Assembly (NCBI RefSeq): GCF_003515685.1
Contig: NZ_QWEG01000010.1
Coordinates: 124,001-188,000 of the forward strand
DNA: 64,000 nt
DNA from: Neobacillus notoginsengisoli
GTDB lineage: Bacteria > Bacillota > Bacilli > Bacillales > Cytobacillaceae
Reading direction: 5' to 3'
Shown here: positions 1-8,913 of the stretch, one piece after another
Layout: each line of letters opens with the position of its first letter
Numbering within the stretch: position 1 is the stretch's first letter
The notes under the pieces: model-generated
The model's input: only the letters and a program-made list of their open reading frames with translations
The model's database searches: none
What the model was told of the DNA's origin: nothing
Made by a program: the position numbers and the translations under genes

Positions 1-497
1 CCATTAAGTGTATCGACCACGTCCTCAAATCCATCGAAGTTCGTAGTAATATAGTAATCTATTGGCACATCAATAAGCCGGTTAACCGCAGCTATAGTTG
101 AATTTACTTCATCATAGCCGTAAGAGTGGTTAATCTTTGTTTCGTACCCCGCTTCTGGCAAAAAGGTTCTTGTATCCCGAGGGATGCTGACCATGTATAT
201 TTCTTCTTTGGCCGGATTGACAGTGGCCAACAGAAGAACATCTGAACGTCCCTTACCGCCTTCCATGTTTTCAATGCCGACGAGAAGGACTGAAAAGGGG
301 TCCTTGGCAATCTCTATCTCTCTTTCAGCGGTATTTTTGGAAGGTTTGAAGATTTGTTTAGATGCCTTGCTTGTTTTATCTATAAATTCGTAGCCATAAA
401 TGAGGCCACCGCCTAAAAGGAACAGAACGATAAAGGAGAGGAAGACTCTCATTTTTCGTACTTTCCTTCTGCTTCTTTTTGATATTCTGGAGTTCAT
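1..497 (-). CDS. LytR-CpsA-Psr (LCP) family cell-wall ligase, N-terminal part
   Basis: Partial gene; the 3' end runs off the left edge of the window. The translation starts with a basic stretch, then one transmembrane anchor (FLSFIVLFLLGGGLIYGY), then an extracytoplasmic domain with the LCP signatures DPFSVLLVGIE, RSDVLLLATVNP and SIPRDT, followed by INHSYGY. LCP enzymes transfer undecaprenyl-linked anionic polymers such as teichoic acid onto peptidoglycan at the outer membrane face. I chose the ATG at 497 because GGGGA lies 8 bases upstream; an in-frame ATG at 452 is the alternative. It follows yvyE in the same direction, as lytR/tagU-type genes do near degS in Bacillus. Which LCP paralogue it is cannot be decided from the fragment. 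Confidence 0.85.
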   Translation of the reverse strand, partial: MNSRISKRSRRKVRKMRVFLSFIVLFLLGGGLIYGYEFIDKTSKASKQIFKPSKNTAEREIEIAKDPFSVLLVGIENMEGGKGRSDVLLLATVNPAKEEIYMVSIPRDTRTFLPEAGYETKINHSYGYDEVNSTIAAVNRLIDVPIDYYITTNFDGFEDVVDTLN

Positions 498-605
498 ATA
501 TTATATCCCCGCTTTGAAAGTTATTAGCCGGTGAAAAAATAAATGTAGCAATGGTTAATTTTATCGAATTTAGGCGGATTAGTAAATCTATTTTTAAAGC
601 GCAAT

Positions 606-1238
606 TTAAATATTCGTTTCCAAATACACATTTTCTCCACTTTTAACTTTGCCCTGTCCATTGGTTGTTTCCGTTATCCAGGCTGTAAATTCATCCACTC
701 CAGATTCTTCAACGTAAACGTAAAATGTGACAGCATCGAGGTATTGAATTTCTTTTATCTCCCAATTAGATGCTCTCAGGTCATTTTCAAGTTTGCCTGT
801 CCATGTATAGTCAACGGTCACATGAACAACCCGCATCAACCGGCGCTCAACAATCCCAACCGCTTCAAGGCCTTCTGAGGTGGCTCTTCCATACGCGCGG
901 ATGAGGCCGCCGGCACCCAATTTGATTCCGCCGAAGTACCTCGTCACGACGACGACTGTGTCCTTCAGCTTTCTCTTTTTCAAAACCTCGAGGATGGGGA
1001 CGCCTGCTGTGCCACTCGGCTCGCCATCATCATTGGCTTTTTGGATTTGATCATTTTCACCGATGAGGTAAGCAGAGCAGTTGTGAGTGGCATTCCAGTG
1101 CTTCCGTTTGATTTCCGCAATAAATGCCTGTGCTTCTTCCTCAGTCTCCGCACGCGCGACGTAGGCGATAAAACGGGACCTTTCGATATTAATTTCATGT
1201 GTTCCAGTTTGCTTTACAGTATGATAAACAGCCAGCAT
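606..1238 (-). CDS. yvyE: YvyE/YigZ, IMPACT family protein
   Basis: 210 residues, full length for the YigZ/IMPACT family. The N-terminal UPF0029 domain is clear (KHWNATHNCSAYLIG, ANDDGEPSGTAGVPIL, VVVVTRYFGGIKLGAGGLIRAYG) and is followed by a short ferredoxin-like C-terminal domain. IMPACT proteins are linked to translation control through eukaryotic GCN1/GCN2; the bacterial role is poorly defined. An RBS (GGAAAGGAG) lies 6 bases before the ATG. The gene is divergent from degS, the same arrangement as in Bacillus subtilis, which helps identify the locus. Confidence 0.93.
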   Translation of the reverse strand: MLAVYHTVKQTGTHEINIERSRFIAYVARAETEEEAQAFIAEIKRKHWNATHNCSAYLIGENDQIQKANDDGEPSGTAGVPILEVLKKRKLKDTVVVVTRYFGGIKLGAGGLIRAYGRATSEGLEAVGIVERRLMRVVHVTVDYTWTGKLENDLRASNWEIKEIQYLDAVTFYVYVEESGVDEFTAWITETTNGQGKVKSGENVYLETNI

Positions 1239-1354
1239 GGCAGACTCCTTTCCTATCCATTTGTTTAACTACCCACTTTTAAATATTTCCCAACCTGTTA
1301 TAGGCCCTTTTTGCCAAAAATAAAAGGTTATTGCAACATTGTGAAAGTTTCCCA

Positions 1355-1363
1355 TGATATAAT
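1355..1363 (+). promoter_or_regulatory. Possible extended -10 promoter upstream of degS
   Basis: TGATATAAT is an extended -10 element with no good -35 at the expected distance. It lies in the 373-base gap between yvyE and degS, about 250 bases upstream of the degS start. The rest of the gap holds an imperfect inverted repeat (GCCGGTTTT / AAAACGGC near 1509-1532) and nothing else I can name. Confidence 0.35.
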
Positions 1364-1611
1364 TATTACTGCCTATACAGTAGATTTGAAATACATAATG
1401 AGACTCTTTCTCTTCCTACTTAGTCACAAAACCCTAACAATTCTATGTTTAGCTTCTCAATCTATAGGCTAAAGGATTTAGATAGAGAATGCAATGGTGA
1501 TTCGATTTGCCGGTTTTTGGCTCAAAACGGCAATTCTGCCAATTAGGGTATAGTCTCGCAGACCCTTTCACGATAAACTAAGGGAAAAGGGATTACGGGG
1601 CGGAGAAAGCG

Positions 1612-2760
1612 ATGCGAATAAAAGATTTTGACACGAAAACACTCGACACCATTCTAAATAGAATGGTTGAATCTGTCGGAAGAAGCAAGAAAGAAATTTA
1701 TAGGATTGGCGAACAATCGAGGTCCGATCATGAAAGGCTGAAATCTGAGCTTTCGGAAGTGGAGGACTTGACTGCCAGGATTATTGGTGAAGGCGAGCGG
1801 CTCGAAAAGCAGGTGCGCAACGCAAGAGACGAACTCTCGGAAATCAGCATGCACTTTAAGGATTATTCTGAAGAAGAGGTGCACAAGGCCTATGAAAGGG
1901 CGCATCAGCTGCAGATGGAACTGACGCTGAACCGGCAGTTGGAAAGGCAGCTGGGTGAGCGGAAGAAGGATTTGATACGTAGGATGCACGGCCTCTTGGA
2001 AACGATTGATCGGGCGGAGCATCTTGTTTCTCAAATTTCAGTTGTGATGAATTATTTAATGAGCGATTTAAGAGAAATGGGCGAAATCATCGAGGATGCA
2101 AAGCTGAAACAGGAATTTGGCATCAAGATTATTGAAGCGCAGGAAGAGGAGCGCAAGCGGCTGTCACGGGAAATCCATGACGGACCGGCGCAGATGCTCG
2201 CGAATGTCATGATGCGTTCTGATTTAATTGAACGAGTGTATCGTGAAGAGGGGCAGGGAGCTGCTTTTGCCGAAATAAAGAGCTTTAAACAGATGGTACG
2301 GACGTCTTTATATGAAGTGCGCCGAATCATATATGACCTGCGTCCGATGGCTCTTGATGATCTTGGGCTCATTCCGACATTGAAGAAGTATTTGCAGACC
2401 ATCGAGGATTACTACAAAACCGTGAATATCTCATTTCAGCCTTTAAAGGAGGAAGTGCGGCTCCCGGCCAATTATGAGGTGGCGCTTTTCAGGCTGGTTC
2501 AAGAATCCGTCCAAAATGCGCTAAAGCATGCGGAAGCCGATGAAATCCAGGTGAAGCTGGAAATTACCGATGCAGCGGCCACGGTTCTTGTGAAGGACGA
2601 TGGGAAGGGTTTCGACCCGAAAATACGGAAATATAATTCGTTCGGCATAATGGGGATGAAGGAACGAGTCGACCTATTGGGAGGCCGGTTTGCCATTTCG
2701 ACTAAACCGGGGCAGGGGGCGGCAGTCATCATCCAGATCCCTATTCCGCCAGAAAAATAG
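1612..2760 (+). CDS. degS: Sensor histidine kinase DegS
   Basis: 382 residues, close to B. subtilis DegS (385). It is cytoplasmic with no membrane segment. The N-terminal half (about 1-170) is a long coiled-coil sensor region. The HisKA_3 dimerisation helix carries the phospho-acceptor His in [14 protein letters not shown], followed by [20 protein letters not shown] and a HATPase_c domain ([37 protein letters not shown]). DegS phosphorylates DegU, which controls exoenzymes, competence and motility. RBS GGCGGAG lies just upstream of the ATG. degU follows after 35 bases, in one operon. Confidence 0.96.
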   Translation: MRIKDFDTKTLDTILNRMVESVGRSKKEIYRIGEQSRSDHERLKSELSEVEDLTARIIGEGERLEKQVRNARDELSEISMHFKDYSEEEVHKAYERAHQLQMELTLNRQLERQLGERKKDLIRRMHGLLETIDRAEHLVSQISVVMNYLMSDLREMGEIIEDAKLKQEFGIKIIEAQEEERKRLSREIHDGPAQMLANVMMRSDLIERVYREEGQGAAFAEIKSFKQMVRTSLYEVRRIIYDLRPMALDDLGLIPTLKKYLQTIEDYYKTVNISFQPLKEEVRLPANYEVALFRLVQESVQNALKHAEADEIQVKLEITDAAATVLVKDDGKGFDPKIRKYNSFGIMGMKERVDLLGGRFAISTKPGQGAAVIIQIPIPPEK

Positions 2761-2795
2761 ATCGGCAGGTAACTGTGAACGAGGAGGCGTTTTTG

Positions 2796-3482
2796 TTGAA
2801 AACAAAAATAGTGATTGTTGATGACCACCAGCTTTTTCGCGAAGGCGTTAAAAGGATACTAGAATTCGAGAGGTCCTTTGATGTCGTGGCGGAGGGCGAT
2901 GACGGGACGACTGCTCTTGATTTAATCAAGGAGTACGACCCGGACGTTCTCATTATGGATATAAACATGCCGACCTTAAATGGGGTGGAAGCAACAGCAC
3001 TGGTTATGGAACAATATCCCGATACGAAAATCATCATTTTATCGATTCACGATGATGAGAACTACGTCATGCATGCGCTGCAGACGGGCGCGCGCGGATA
3101 TTTGCTGAAGGAAATGGACGCGGACGCGCTTATTGAAGCGGTCAAGGTCGTCGCGGCCGGCGGCTCCTACCTTCATCCGAAAGTGACCCATAACCTTGTT
3201 AATGAATATCGCCGCCTTGTAGGCGCGGGAGAGGAAAGTGCCGCAGCGGCTTTGCAGAGTGCCGAAGTCAGGCGTCCGCTGCATTTACTGACCCGCAGGG
3301 AATGCGAGGTCCTCCAAATGCTCGCTGATGGCAAAAGCAACCGCGGCATCGGGGAAGCCCTTTATATTAGTGAAAAAACGGTTAAAAACCATGTGAGCAA
3401 TATTTTGCAAAAAATGAACGTAAATGACCGCACCCAGGCAGTCGTCGTGGCGATTAAGAATGGCTGGGTGGAGGTTAGGTAA
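2796..3482 (+). CDS. degU: Response regulator DegU
   Basis: 228 residues from a TTG start. Receiver domain with the acidic pocket (VDDHQLF), phospho-acceptor Asp in [10 protein letters not shown], conserved Lys in [16 protein letters not shown]-terminal LuxR-type HTH ([36 protein letters not shown], described here in part). Very similar to B. subtilis DegU, which begins with an equivalent MTKVNIVIID segment. The TTG at 2796 is preceded by GAGGAGG 8 bases away; a GTG at 2775 would add seven residues but has no RBS. DegU-P activates degradative enzymes and unphosphorylated DegU supports comK expression, so it belongs functionally with the comF genes downstream. Confidence 0.95.
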   Translation: MKTKIVIVDDHQLFREGVKRILEFERSFDVVAEGDDGTTALDLIKEYDPDVLIMDINMPTLNGVEATALVMEQYPDTKIIILSIHDDENYVMHALQTGARGYLLKEMDADALIEAVKVVAAGGSYLHPKVTHNLVNEYRRLVGAGEESAAAALQSAEVRRPLHLLTRRECEVLQMLADGKSNRGIGEALYISEKTVKNHVSNILQKMNVNDRTQAVVVAIKNGWVEVR

Positions 3483-3569
3483 AATAGATTTGTGTCGATA
3501 TCCGGACTTTTTCGGATTTTTCCGGAATTCCATTTTAATCCTATACTAGTTCCCACACGGAAATCGATA

Positions 3570-3800
3570 AAAAGTGAACAAGCCATCCCGCTGCCGGGAT
3601 GGCTTGTTCACTTTTATGGATACTTGGTTTTGGCAGGGGCAAAAGGTACATAAAAATGGAAAAGGGTTCATACTGTCACGGAAAAGGTTCATAAATCTAA
3701 AAAAGTGGTACATACTGTCACAATTAGGGTGCATATTGTCACAATTTCGGTACATAACGTCACAAATTAATAAACATAGAGAAATAAATTTTAAGAGAAG
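3570..3800 (+). repeat. Hairpin plus TGTCACA array repeat, copy 1
   Basis: Starts with a perfect 21-bp stem (3570-3590 / 3595-3615, loop CTGC, arm core AAGCCATCCCG), which may also terminate degU since it ends in TTTT. It is followed by about seven degenerate units of 20-23 bases of the form GGTnCATAnTGTCACAA. Copies 2 and 3 have the same hairpin core and the same order of units, down to the closing AACATAGAGAAA and TTTTAAGAGAA. No coding potential: the open frames crossing it are palindromic shadows. The remainder of the gap to 4100 holds only a weak 26-codon ORF (3862-3942) and the promoter below. Confidence 0.8.
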
Positions 3801-4024
3801 GGACAAGAATTTCGTTAGGGAGCGACTTAGTCCAATAGCCCTAATTTATAGAAAGGAAACCATGGGTACTCCCGCTCATTTTTCTTCTGATTTTTTTGCC
3901 GAAATAAAAATAATGATGTACGGGAAGGGTATAATTACCTAAAAATGTTCGTGATTTTGCAAAAAATATGGCGATTTATCGGTAAACTGCTCTGAATTAA
4001 ACGGATTTTCCCGCTTTGTATATG

Positions 4025-4054
4025 TTTACAAACTATTCTTTTGCTAGGTAAAAT
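4025..4054 (+). promoter_or_regulatory. Likely sigma-A promoter of the nucleotidase gene
   Basis: TTTACA (4025-4030), an 18-base spacer and TAAAAT (4049-4054). Transcription would start near 4062, which supports translation from the TTG at 4101 rather than from upstream in-frame codons. Confidence 0.45.
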
Positions 4055-4100
4055 GAAAACGGTGCCAAGCACTAATTTGAATAATAGGGGAGTGCGCAAT

Positions 4101-7100
4101 TTGAAGGGGTTTTTTAAGAGGATTGGAAAAACTGCTACTGCGGCAGCGCTTGCTTTATCCGTATTTTCGTCGCCGTTGTCATGGGGGCAGGCGAATGCGG
4201 CCAAGCCGGATAATGCCGGCAAGTTTGAAGTGGATTTAAGGATTTTAGGGACGACAGATATTCATACTCATCTGTACAACTACGATTATTATAAAGATGC
4301 GCCTACTGATGAATTTGGTTTTGCCAAAACAGCCACATTGATCAAGCAGGCAAGGACCGAATCAAAAAATACGCTTCTCTTTGATAACGGCGACTTGATT
4401 CAAGGCAATCCGCTTGGCGACTATAAGGCGAACGTGGATGTTCTCAAGGATGGCGAAGTCCACCCAGTCTTCAAGGCGCTCGGCCTGCTCGGCTATGATG
4501 CGGCAACTGTCGGGAACCATGAATTCAACTATGGCCTCGACTATCTTGATGAGGTGCTTGATGACGCGCCAATGCCGTATGTGAATGCGAACGTTTTTAA
4601 AGATGATGGGGATAACGACCCGTCTAATGACGTGAATTACTTCAAGCCTTATCATATTTTTAATAAAAAAGTAACCGACCGGACCGGCAAAACACAAGTG
4701 ATCAAAGTGGGTGTCATCGGTGTGGTTGCTCCGCAAATCACACTTTGGGACAAGGCCAACCTTGAGGGGAAAGTCATTACGAAGGATATCGTAAAATCCG
4801 TCAAAGCCAATATCCCTAAAATGAAAGCGGAAGGCGCCGACCTGATCATTGTCCTCGCCCACTCCGGCATGGGAGATGCGGCCTACCAGGAAATGGAGGA
4901 AGATGCGGCTTACGACCTGACAAAGGTGGAAGGCGTTGATGCCATTCTTTCCGGCCATAACCATAAGCTGTTCCCTGGTGATTTCATGGATCTACCAGGT
5001 GTTGACCCGTCAAAAGGCACCGTTAACGGGGTTCCATTCGTTATGCCTGGCAACTGGGGCAACAACCTTGGTGTCATGGATCTCGTTGTTGAGAAAATTA
5101 AAGGAAAATGGACGGTCACTGATTCGAAAAACACCTTGAGGCCGATCTATGATACGGTGGCAAAAAAGAGCCTAGTAGACGCTGACAAAGCTGTTCTAAA
5201 CGCGGTCAAGAAAGAACATGAAGGCACAGTTGAATATGTGCGCCAGCCGGTCGGTAAAACGACTGCCGACATCCACAGCTACTTCGCGCTCGTCCAGGAT
5301 GACCCATCAATCCAAATCGTGACGAACGCGCAAAAATGGTATGTCGAAAAACAGCTTGCCGGAACGAAGGATGAAGGCCTGCCAATCCTGTCAGCGGGCG
5401 CTCCGTTCAAGGCAGGCGGAAGGAATGGCGCAAGCTACTATACGTACATTCCAGCAGGAACGATTGCGATTAAAAACGTGGCCGACCTGTATTTGTACCC
5501 GAACACTGTCGCAACAGTGAAAGTAACCGGTGCGGATGTAAAGGAATGGCTTGAAATGTCCGCCGGGCAGTTCAACAAAATTGATGTCAACAAAGCCGGT
5601 GAGCAGCCGCTTGTTAACAATGATTTCCCAACTTATAACTATGATGTCATTGACGGCGTGACATATGAAATCGATGTAACCGAACCGGCAAAATATGACC
5701 TGAAAGGCAATCTTGTCAACGCATCTGCGAACCGGATCAAGAACCTGGAATACAACGGCCAGCCAATCGATCCGAATCAGGAATTCATCGTCGCGACTAA
5801 CAACTATCGCGCAAGCGGCACATTCCCTGGAGTGCGCAACAAGACAGAGGTGACGATGTATCCGGATGAAAACCGCCAGGCCATCATTGATTACATCTTG
5901 GCAGAGGGTACGATCAATCCTTCCGCTGACGGAAACTGGCAGTTTGCCGCAGTTGAAAAGGATGTAAATGTATCGTTTGAATCCACCCCGGACGCCCGTA
6001 CGGTTCTCGGCGACAACAGCCCGATTTCCTATATCGGCGAAGCGGCGAATAATTTTGCAAAATATGGTTTGAAGCTGCCTGTTGCAGTACCGGTACAGCT
6101 ATTGGGCATCAATGACTTCCATGGCCAGCTGGATACATTTAACGCTTCAAAAAATGCGGGTGGAGCAGAGTACTTGGCTGCCCACCTGAAAGCGCGTGAA
6201 GCAACAAACCCCGACAATACAATCATGCTGCATGCGGGTGATATGGTCGGCGCGAGCGCCCCTGTCTCTGCATTGCTACAGGATGAGCCGACGATTGAAA
6301 TTCTGAATAAAATCGGTTTTGATATCGGAACTCTCGGCAACCATGAATTTGATGAAGGCGTTGCGGAAATGCTCCGCCTCATCAATGGAGGAAGCCATCC
6401 GAAAACCGTTGAAAAGTACGGCGTTTTCGAAGGCGCTGGGTTCCCTTACGTGTCTGCGAACGTCATCGATGCTGTTACAAAGGAGCCAATTCTCGAGCCG
6501 TATAAAATTTTGGAAAGAGGCGGGGTTAAAATTGGTTTTATCGGGGTCACGCTATCCGATACTCCGTCCATCGTCACGCCAAGCGGGGTTGCAGGTGTTG
6601 AGTTCATCGATGAAGCAGAAGCAATCAATCAATATGCTGGGGAACTGAAAGCGAAGGGCATTGAAGCGATTGTCGTGATTGCCCACAACCCAATCCTGTC
6701 CGATCAGGACGGCTCCAATCCAAGAGAAGAACTTGTTGATATTGCGAACAGCATTGATGACGAGGTCGATGTGATTTTCGGCGGCCATAATCATCAATAC
6801 GCCAACACGGTCGTTGACGGAAAATTGATCGTCCAGTCCTGGTCTTCAGGAACAGCTTTCTCCGATGTGGATCTTCTTGTAGACCCAAGGAACGGGGAAA
6901 TCGTAAGCAAAAAAGCGGAAATCGTGGACACAGTCAGGACAATTGCTCCTGATGCCGGCATTAAAGCAATTGTCGACAAATATGCCGCAGATGTCGCGCC
7001 AATCCTGAATGTTGTGATTGGAACAACTCCATCCGCCATTTTACGGGCAGAGAATGCCGACGGTGAGTCGGCGATGGGCAACTTAATTGCTGATTCCATG

Positions 7101-7577
7101 AAGGCACATACAGGCACCGACTTTGCGTTCATGAATCCGGGAGGCGTCCGCGCGGATATTGACGCTGGTGACATTACCTGGAAGGAAGCATTTACAGTCC
7201 AGCCATTCGGCAACGACCTTGTGACAATGACCCTGACAGGAACTCAAATCAAGACACTATTTGAGCAGCAGTGGGGCTCCAAACCTAGAATTCTTAAAAT
7301 CTCTGGATTAAAGGTAACGTATAATGACTCGCTTGAAAAAGGCAGCCGGATTGTCTCGTTAACGAAGACGGATGGAACGCCAATCGTTGCCAGCGAGGAA
7401 TACACTGTAACAGTCAACAACTTCATGGCTGACGGCGGCGACGAATTACACGTTCTTAAAGATGGAAAGAATCGTGAGGTCCACGTAACTGACCTTGATG
7501 CGCTGGTAGAGTATATCCAGGCCAAAGGGACCGTTACGCCTACGATTGAAGGCAGGATTACAAAGCTGAACAAGTAA
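4101..7577 (+). CDS. Secreted double-domain 2',3'-cyclic nucleotide phosphodiesterase / 5'-nucleotidase (YfkN-like)
   Basis: About 1158 residues. An N-terminal signal peptide (basic KGFFKRIGK, hydrophobic AAALALSVFSS, cleavage near ANA-AK) precedes two full calcineurin-like/5'-nucleotidase modules. Module 1 (from about residue 49) has LGTTDIHTH, DNGDLIQGNPLGDY, VGNHEFNYG, SGHNHKLFPG, typical of CpdB. Module 2 (from about 665) has LGINDFHGQLD, AGDMVGASAP, GNHEFDEG, GGHNHQYAN and the 5'-nucleotidase C-domain NPGGVRADI...VQPFGNDLV. B. subtilis YfkN has the same double architecture with a cell-wall sorting tail; none is visible here, so this one is probably released. Role: scavenging phosphate and nucleosides from extracellular nucleotides. 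The TTG start is chosen for AGGGGAG 8 bases upstream; an ATG at 4053 overlaps the promoter. Confidence 0.9.
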   Translation: MKGFFKRIGKTATAAALALSVFSSPLSWGQANAAKPDNAGKFEVDLRILGTTDIHTHLYNYDYYKDAPTDEFGFAKTATLIKQARTESKNTLLFDNGDLIQGNPLGDYKANVDVLKDGEVHPVFKALGLLGYDAATVGNHEFNYGLDYLDEVLDDAPMPYVNANVFKDDGDNDPSNDVNYFKPYHIFNKKVTDRTGKTQVIKVGVIGVVAPQITLWDKANLEGKVITKDIVKSVKANIPKMKAEGADLIIVLAHSGMGDAAYQEMEEDAAYDLTKVEGVDAILSGHNHKLFPGDFMDLPGVDPSKGTVNGVPFVMPGNWGNNLGVMDLVVEKIKGKWTVTDSKNTLRPIYDTVAKKSLVDADKAVLNAVKKEHEGTVEYVRQPVGKTTADIHSYFALVQDDPSIQIVTNAQKWYVEKQLAGTKDEGLPILSAGAPFKAGGRNGASYYTYIPAGTIAIKNVADLYLYPNTVATVKVTGADVKEWLEMSAGQFNKIDVNKAGEQPLVNNDFPTYNYDVIDGVTYEIDVTEPAKYDLKGNLVNASANRIKNLEYNGQPIDPNQEFIVATNNYRASGTFPGVRNKTEVTMYPDENRQAIIDYILAEGTINPSADGNWQFAAVEKDVNVSFESTPDARTVLGDNSPISYIGEAANNFAKYGLKLPVAVPVQLLGINDFHGQLDTFNASKNAGGAEYLAAHLKAREATNPDNTIMLHAGDMVGASAPVSALLQDEPTIEILNKIGFDIGTLGNHEFDEGVAEMLRLINGGSHPKTVEKYGVFEGAGFPYVSANVIDAVTKEPILEPYKILERGGVKIGFIGVTLSDTPSIVTPSGVAGVEFIDEAEAINQYAGELKAKGIEAIVVIAHNPILSDQDGSNPREELVDIANSIDDEVDVIFGGHNHQYANTVVDGKLIVQSWSSGTAFSDVDLLVDPRNGEIVSKKAEIVDTVRTIAPDAGIKAIVDKYAADVAPILNVVIGTTPSAILRAENADGESAMGNLIADSMKAHTGTDFAFMNPGGVRADIDAGDITWKEAFTVQPFGNDLVTMTLTGTQIKTLFEQQWGSKPRILKISGLKVTYNDSLEKGSRIVSLTKTDGTPIVASEEYTVTVNNFMADGGDELHVLKDGKNREVHVTDLDALVEYIQAKGTVTPTIEGRITKLNK

Positions 7578-7637
7578 CCCTATGAATCTATCAATTGTGC
7601 CGGCCAAGCGATTTGCGTCTTGGCTTGGCAAAAGAGG

Positions 7638-7665
7638 AACCGCATCCATATGGATGCGGTTTTTT
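7638..7665 (+). terminator. Rho-independent terminator after the nucleotidase
   Basis: AACCGCATCC / GGATGCGGTT stem with a short ATAT loop followed by T5. Confidence 0.85.
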
Positions 7666-7741
7666 CTGCCAAGGAAAGGGTGCAATCCATCCCTGTTTCC
7701 GATACAATAAGGAAAGACAGTGGATAAGGAAGGTAACGATT

Positions 7742-8581
7742 ATGAAAACGGCAGTTGTAACTGACAGTACAGCCTATATTCCCCGTGAATTGCGGGAAAA
7801 GTTGAACATACATATGATTCCGCTTAATGTGATATTCGGTGAAGAGCCTTACCAGGAAGAAGTCGAAATTACCGCGGAACAGTTTTATGAAGAAGTAAAG
7901 ACAAAAGAGCTGCCAACCACCTCCCAGCCGCCAATCGGCCAGTTTGTGGAGTTGTTCGAGAAGCTTGAACGTGAATATGACGAGGTTGTCAGCATTCATC
8001 TTTCAAGCGGTATCAGTGGAACGTACCAAGGTGCGGTCTCGGCCGGAACGATGGTTGAAGGCGTGAAACTTTATCCATTTGATTCCGAAATCAGCTGCAT
8101 GGTCCAGGGGTTTTATGTTCTTGAAGCAGCTGAGATGGCGCTGCGAGGCGAAGATGGGGAATCCATTATTCGAAGGCTGGAGGAAATGAAGCAGTCGATG
8201 CGGGCATATTTCATGGTGGACGACCTCGCCCATCTCCAGCGTGGCGGCCGTTTGTCAAGCGCGCAAGCATTGATCGGTGGCCTGCTCCAGGTGAAGCCGC
8301 TCCTTCACTTTGTGGATAAAATGATTGTTCCTTTCGAGAAAATCCGCACTCGCAAGCGGGCAATGAACAGGATTGTAGAACTGCTCGGTGAGGCAGCTGC
8401 GCAAGGCGGCGAGTATCGCGCGGTCATCATCCATGCCAACCGCGAAGCCGAGGCGCTCGAGTGGAAAAAGGAACTCGAAGCATTATTTCCAAACGTCGAG
8501 TTCATGGTCAGCTACTTTGGGCCGGTTATTGGCACCCACCTCGGCGAGGGCGCGATGGGCTTGGGATGGTATAGGAAGTAA
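7742..8581 (+). CDS. degV: DegV family fatty-acid-binding protein
   Basis: 279 residues, usual for the family. N-terminal TDSTAYIP and SQPPIGQFVELFEKL, the SSGISGTYQGA loop, LQRGGRLS and KPLLHF are DegV/FakB signatures. The family binds a single fatty acid and, with FakA, delivers acyl-phosphate to phospholipid synthesis. The start is the ATG at 7742, preceded by AAGGAAGG; an upstream open frame to 7595 crosses the terminator and is not coding. Its place downstream of degSU matches yviA/degV in B. subtilis, although here the nucleotidase separates them. Confidence 0.93.
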   Translation: MKTAVVTDSTAYIPRELREKLNIHMIPLNVIFGEEPYQEEVEITAEQFYEEVKTKELPTTSQPPIGQFVELFEKLEREYDEVVSIHLSSGISGTYQGAVSAGTMVEGVKLYPFDSEISCMVQGFYVLEAAEMALRGEDGESIIRRLEEMKQSMRAYFMVDDLAHLQRGGRLSSAQALIGGLLQVKPLLHFVDKMIVPFEKIRTRKRAMNRIVELLGEAAAQGGEYRAVIIHANREAEALEWKKELEALFPNVEFMVSYFGPVIGTHLGEGAMGLGWYRK

Positions 8582-8643
8582 AGGGTAAGCAGCTCTTATT
8601 AGAATTTATTTATATTTGGGAAACTTTTATTATTTGTTTGCGG

Positions 8644-8680
8644 GCCACTCCACTTCAATAGCGGGGTGGCTTGTTTGTTT
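8644..8680 (+). terminator. Probable terminator after degV
   Basis: GCCACTCC / GGGGTGGC stem (one G-U pair) followed by TTGTTTGTTTT. The rest of the gap to 8913 shows only a weak promoter-like TTGTGA-17-TAAACA near 8759-8787. Confidence 0.65.
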
Positions 8681-8913
8681 TCTCGGAATTTGTGGCATGG
8701 CCAGGCATCCTTGTTCCAACCATTGCTTGGCGTGTGGCTCATTTTTGCAAAAAGAGAATTTGTGAAATAGTGAACATTGTGTTAAACATTCTGAAAACTC
8801 ACCCAAGATGTGCCAAATAGTGGCAGAATGGAGATGAGAGACTGACTCCTATTCATCTCGTACAACCAGTCCCCGCATAAGTTGATTTCAATCAAAAGGT
8901 GAGGGTGATGAAA

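Noticed and set aside
1509-1532. Inverted repeat upstream of degS as a terminator
   Set aside because: Imperfect stem without T-tract on either strand.
3574-3942. Open frames crossing the hairpin-array repeats (also 10780-10989, 11014-11340)
   Set aside because: They recur only because the repeat is palindromic and copied; no RBS, no protein-like composition. The 26-codon tail at 3862-3942 has a weak RBS but nothing else to support it.
4362-4964. Long minus-strand open frames opposite the nucleotidase, capsid, comFA and other genes
   Set aside because: Frame shadows of strongly biased coding sequence; no RBS and no recognisable domains.
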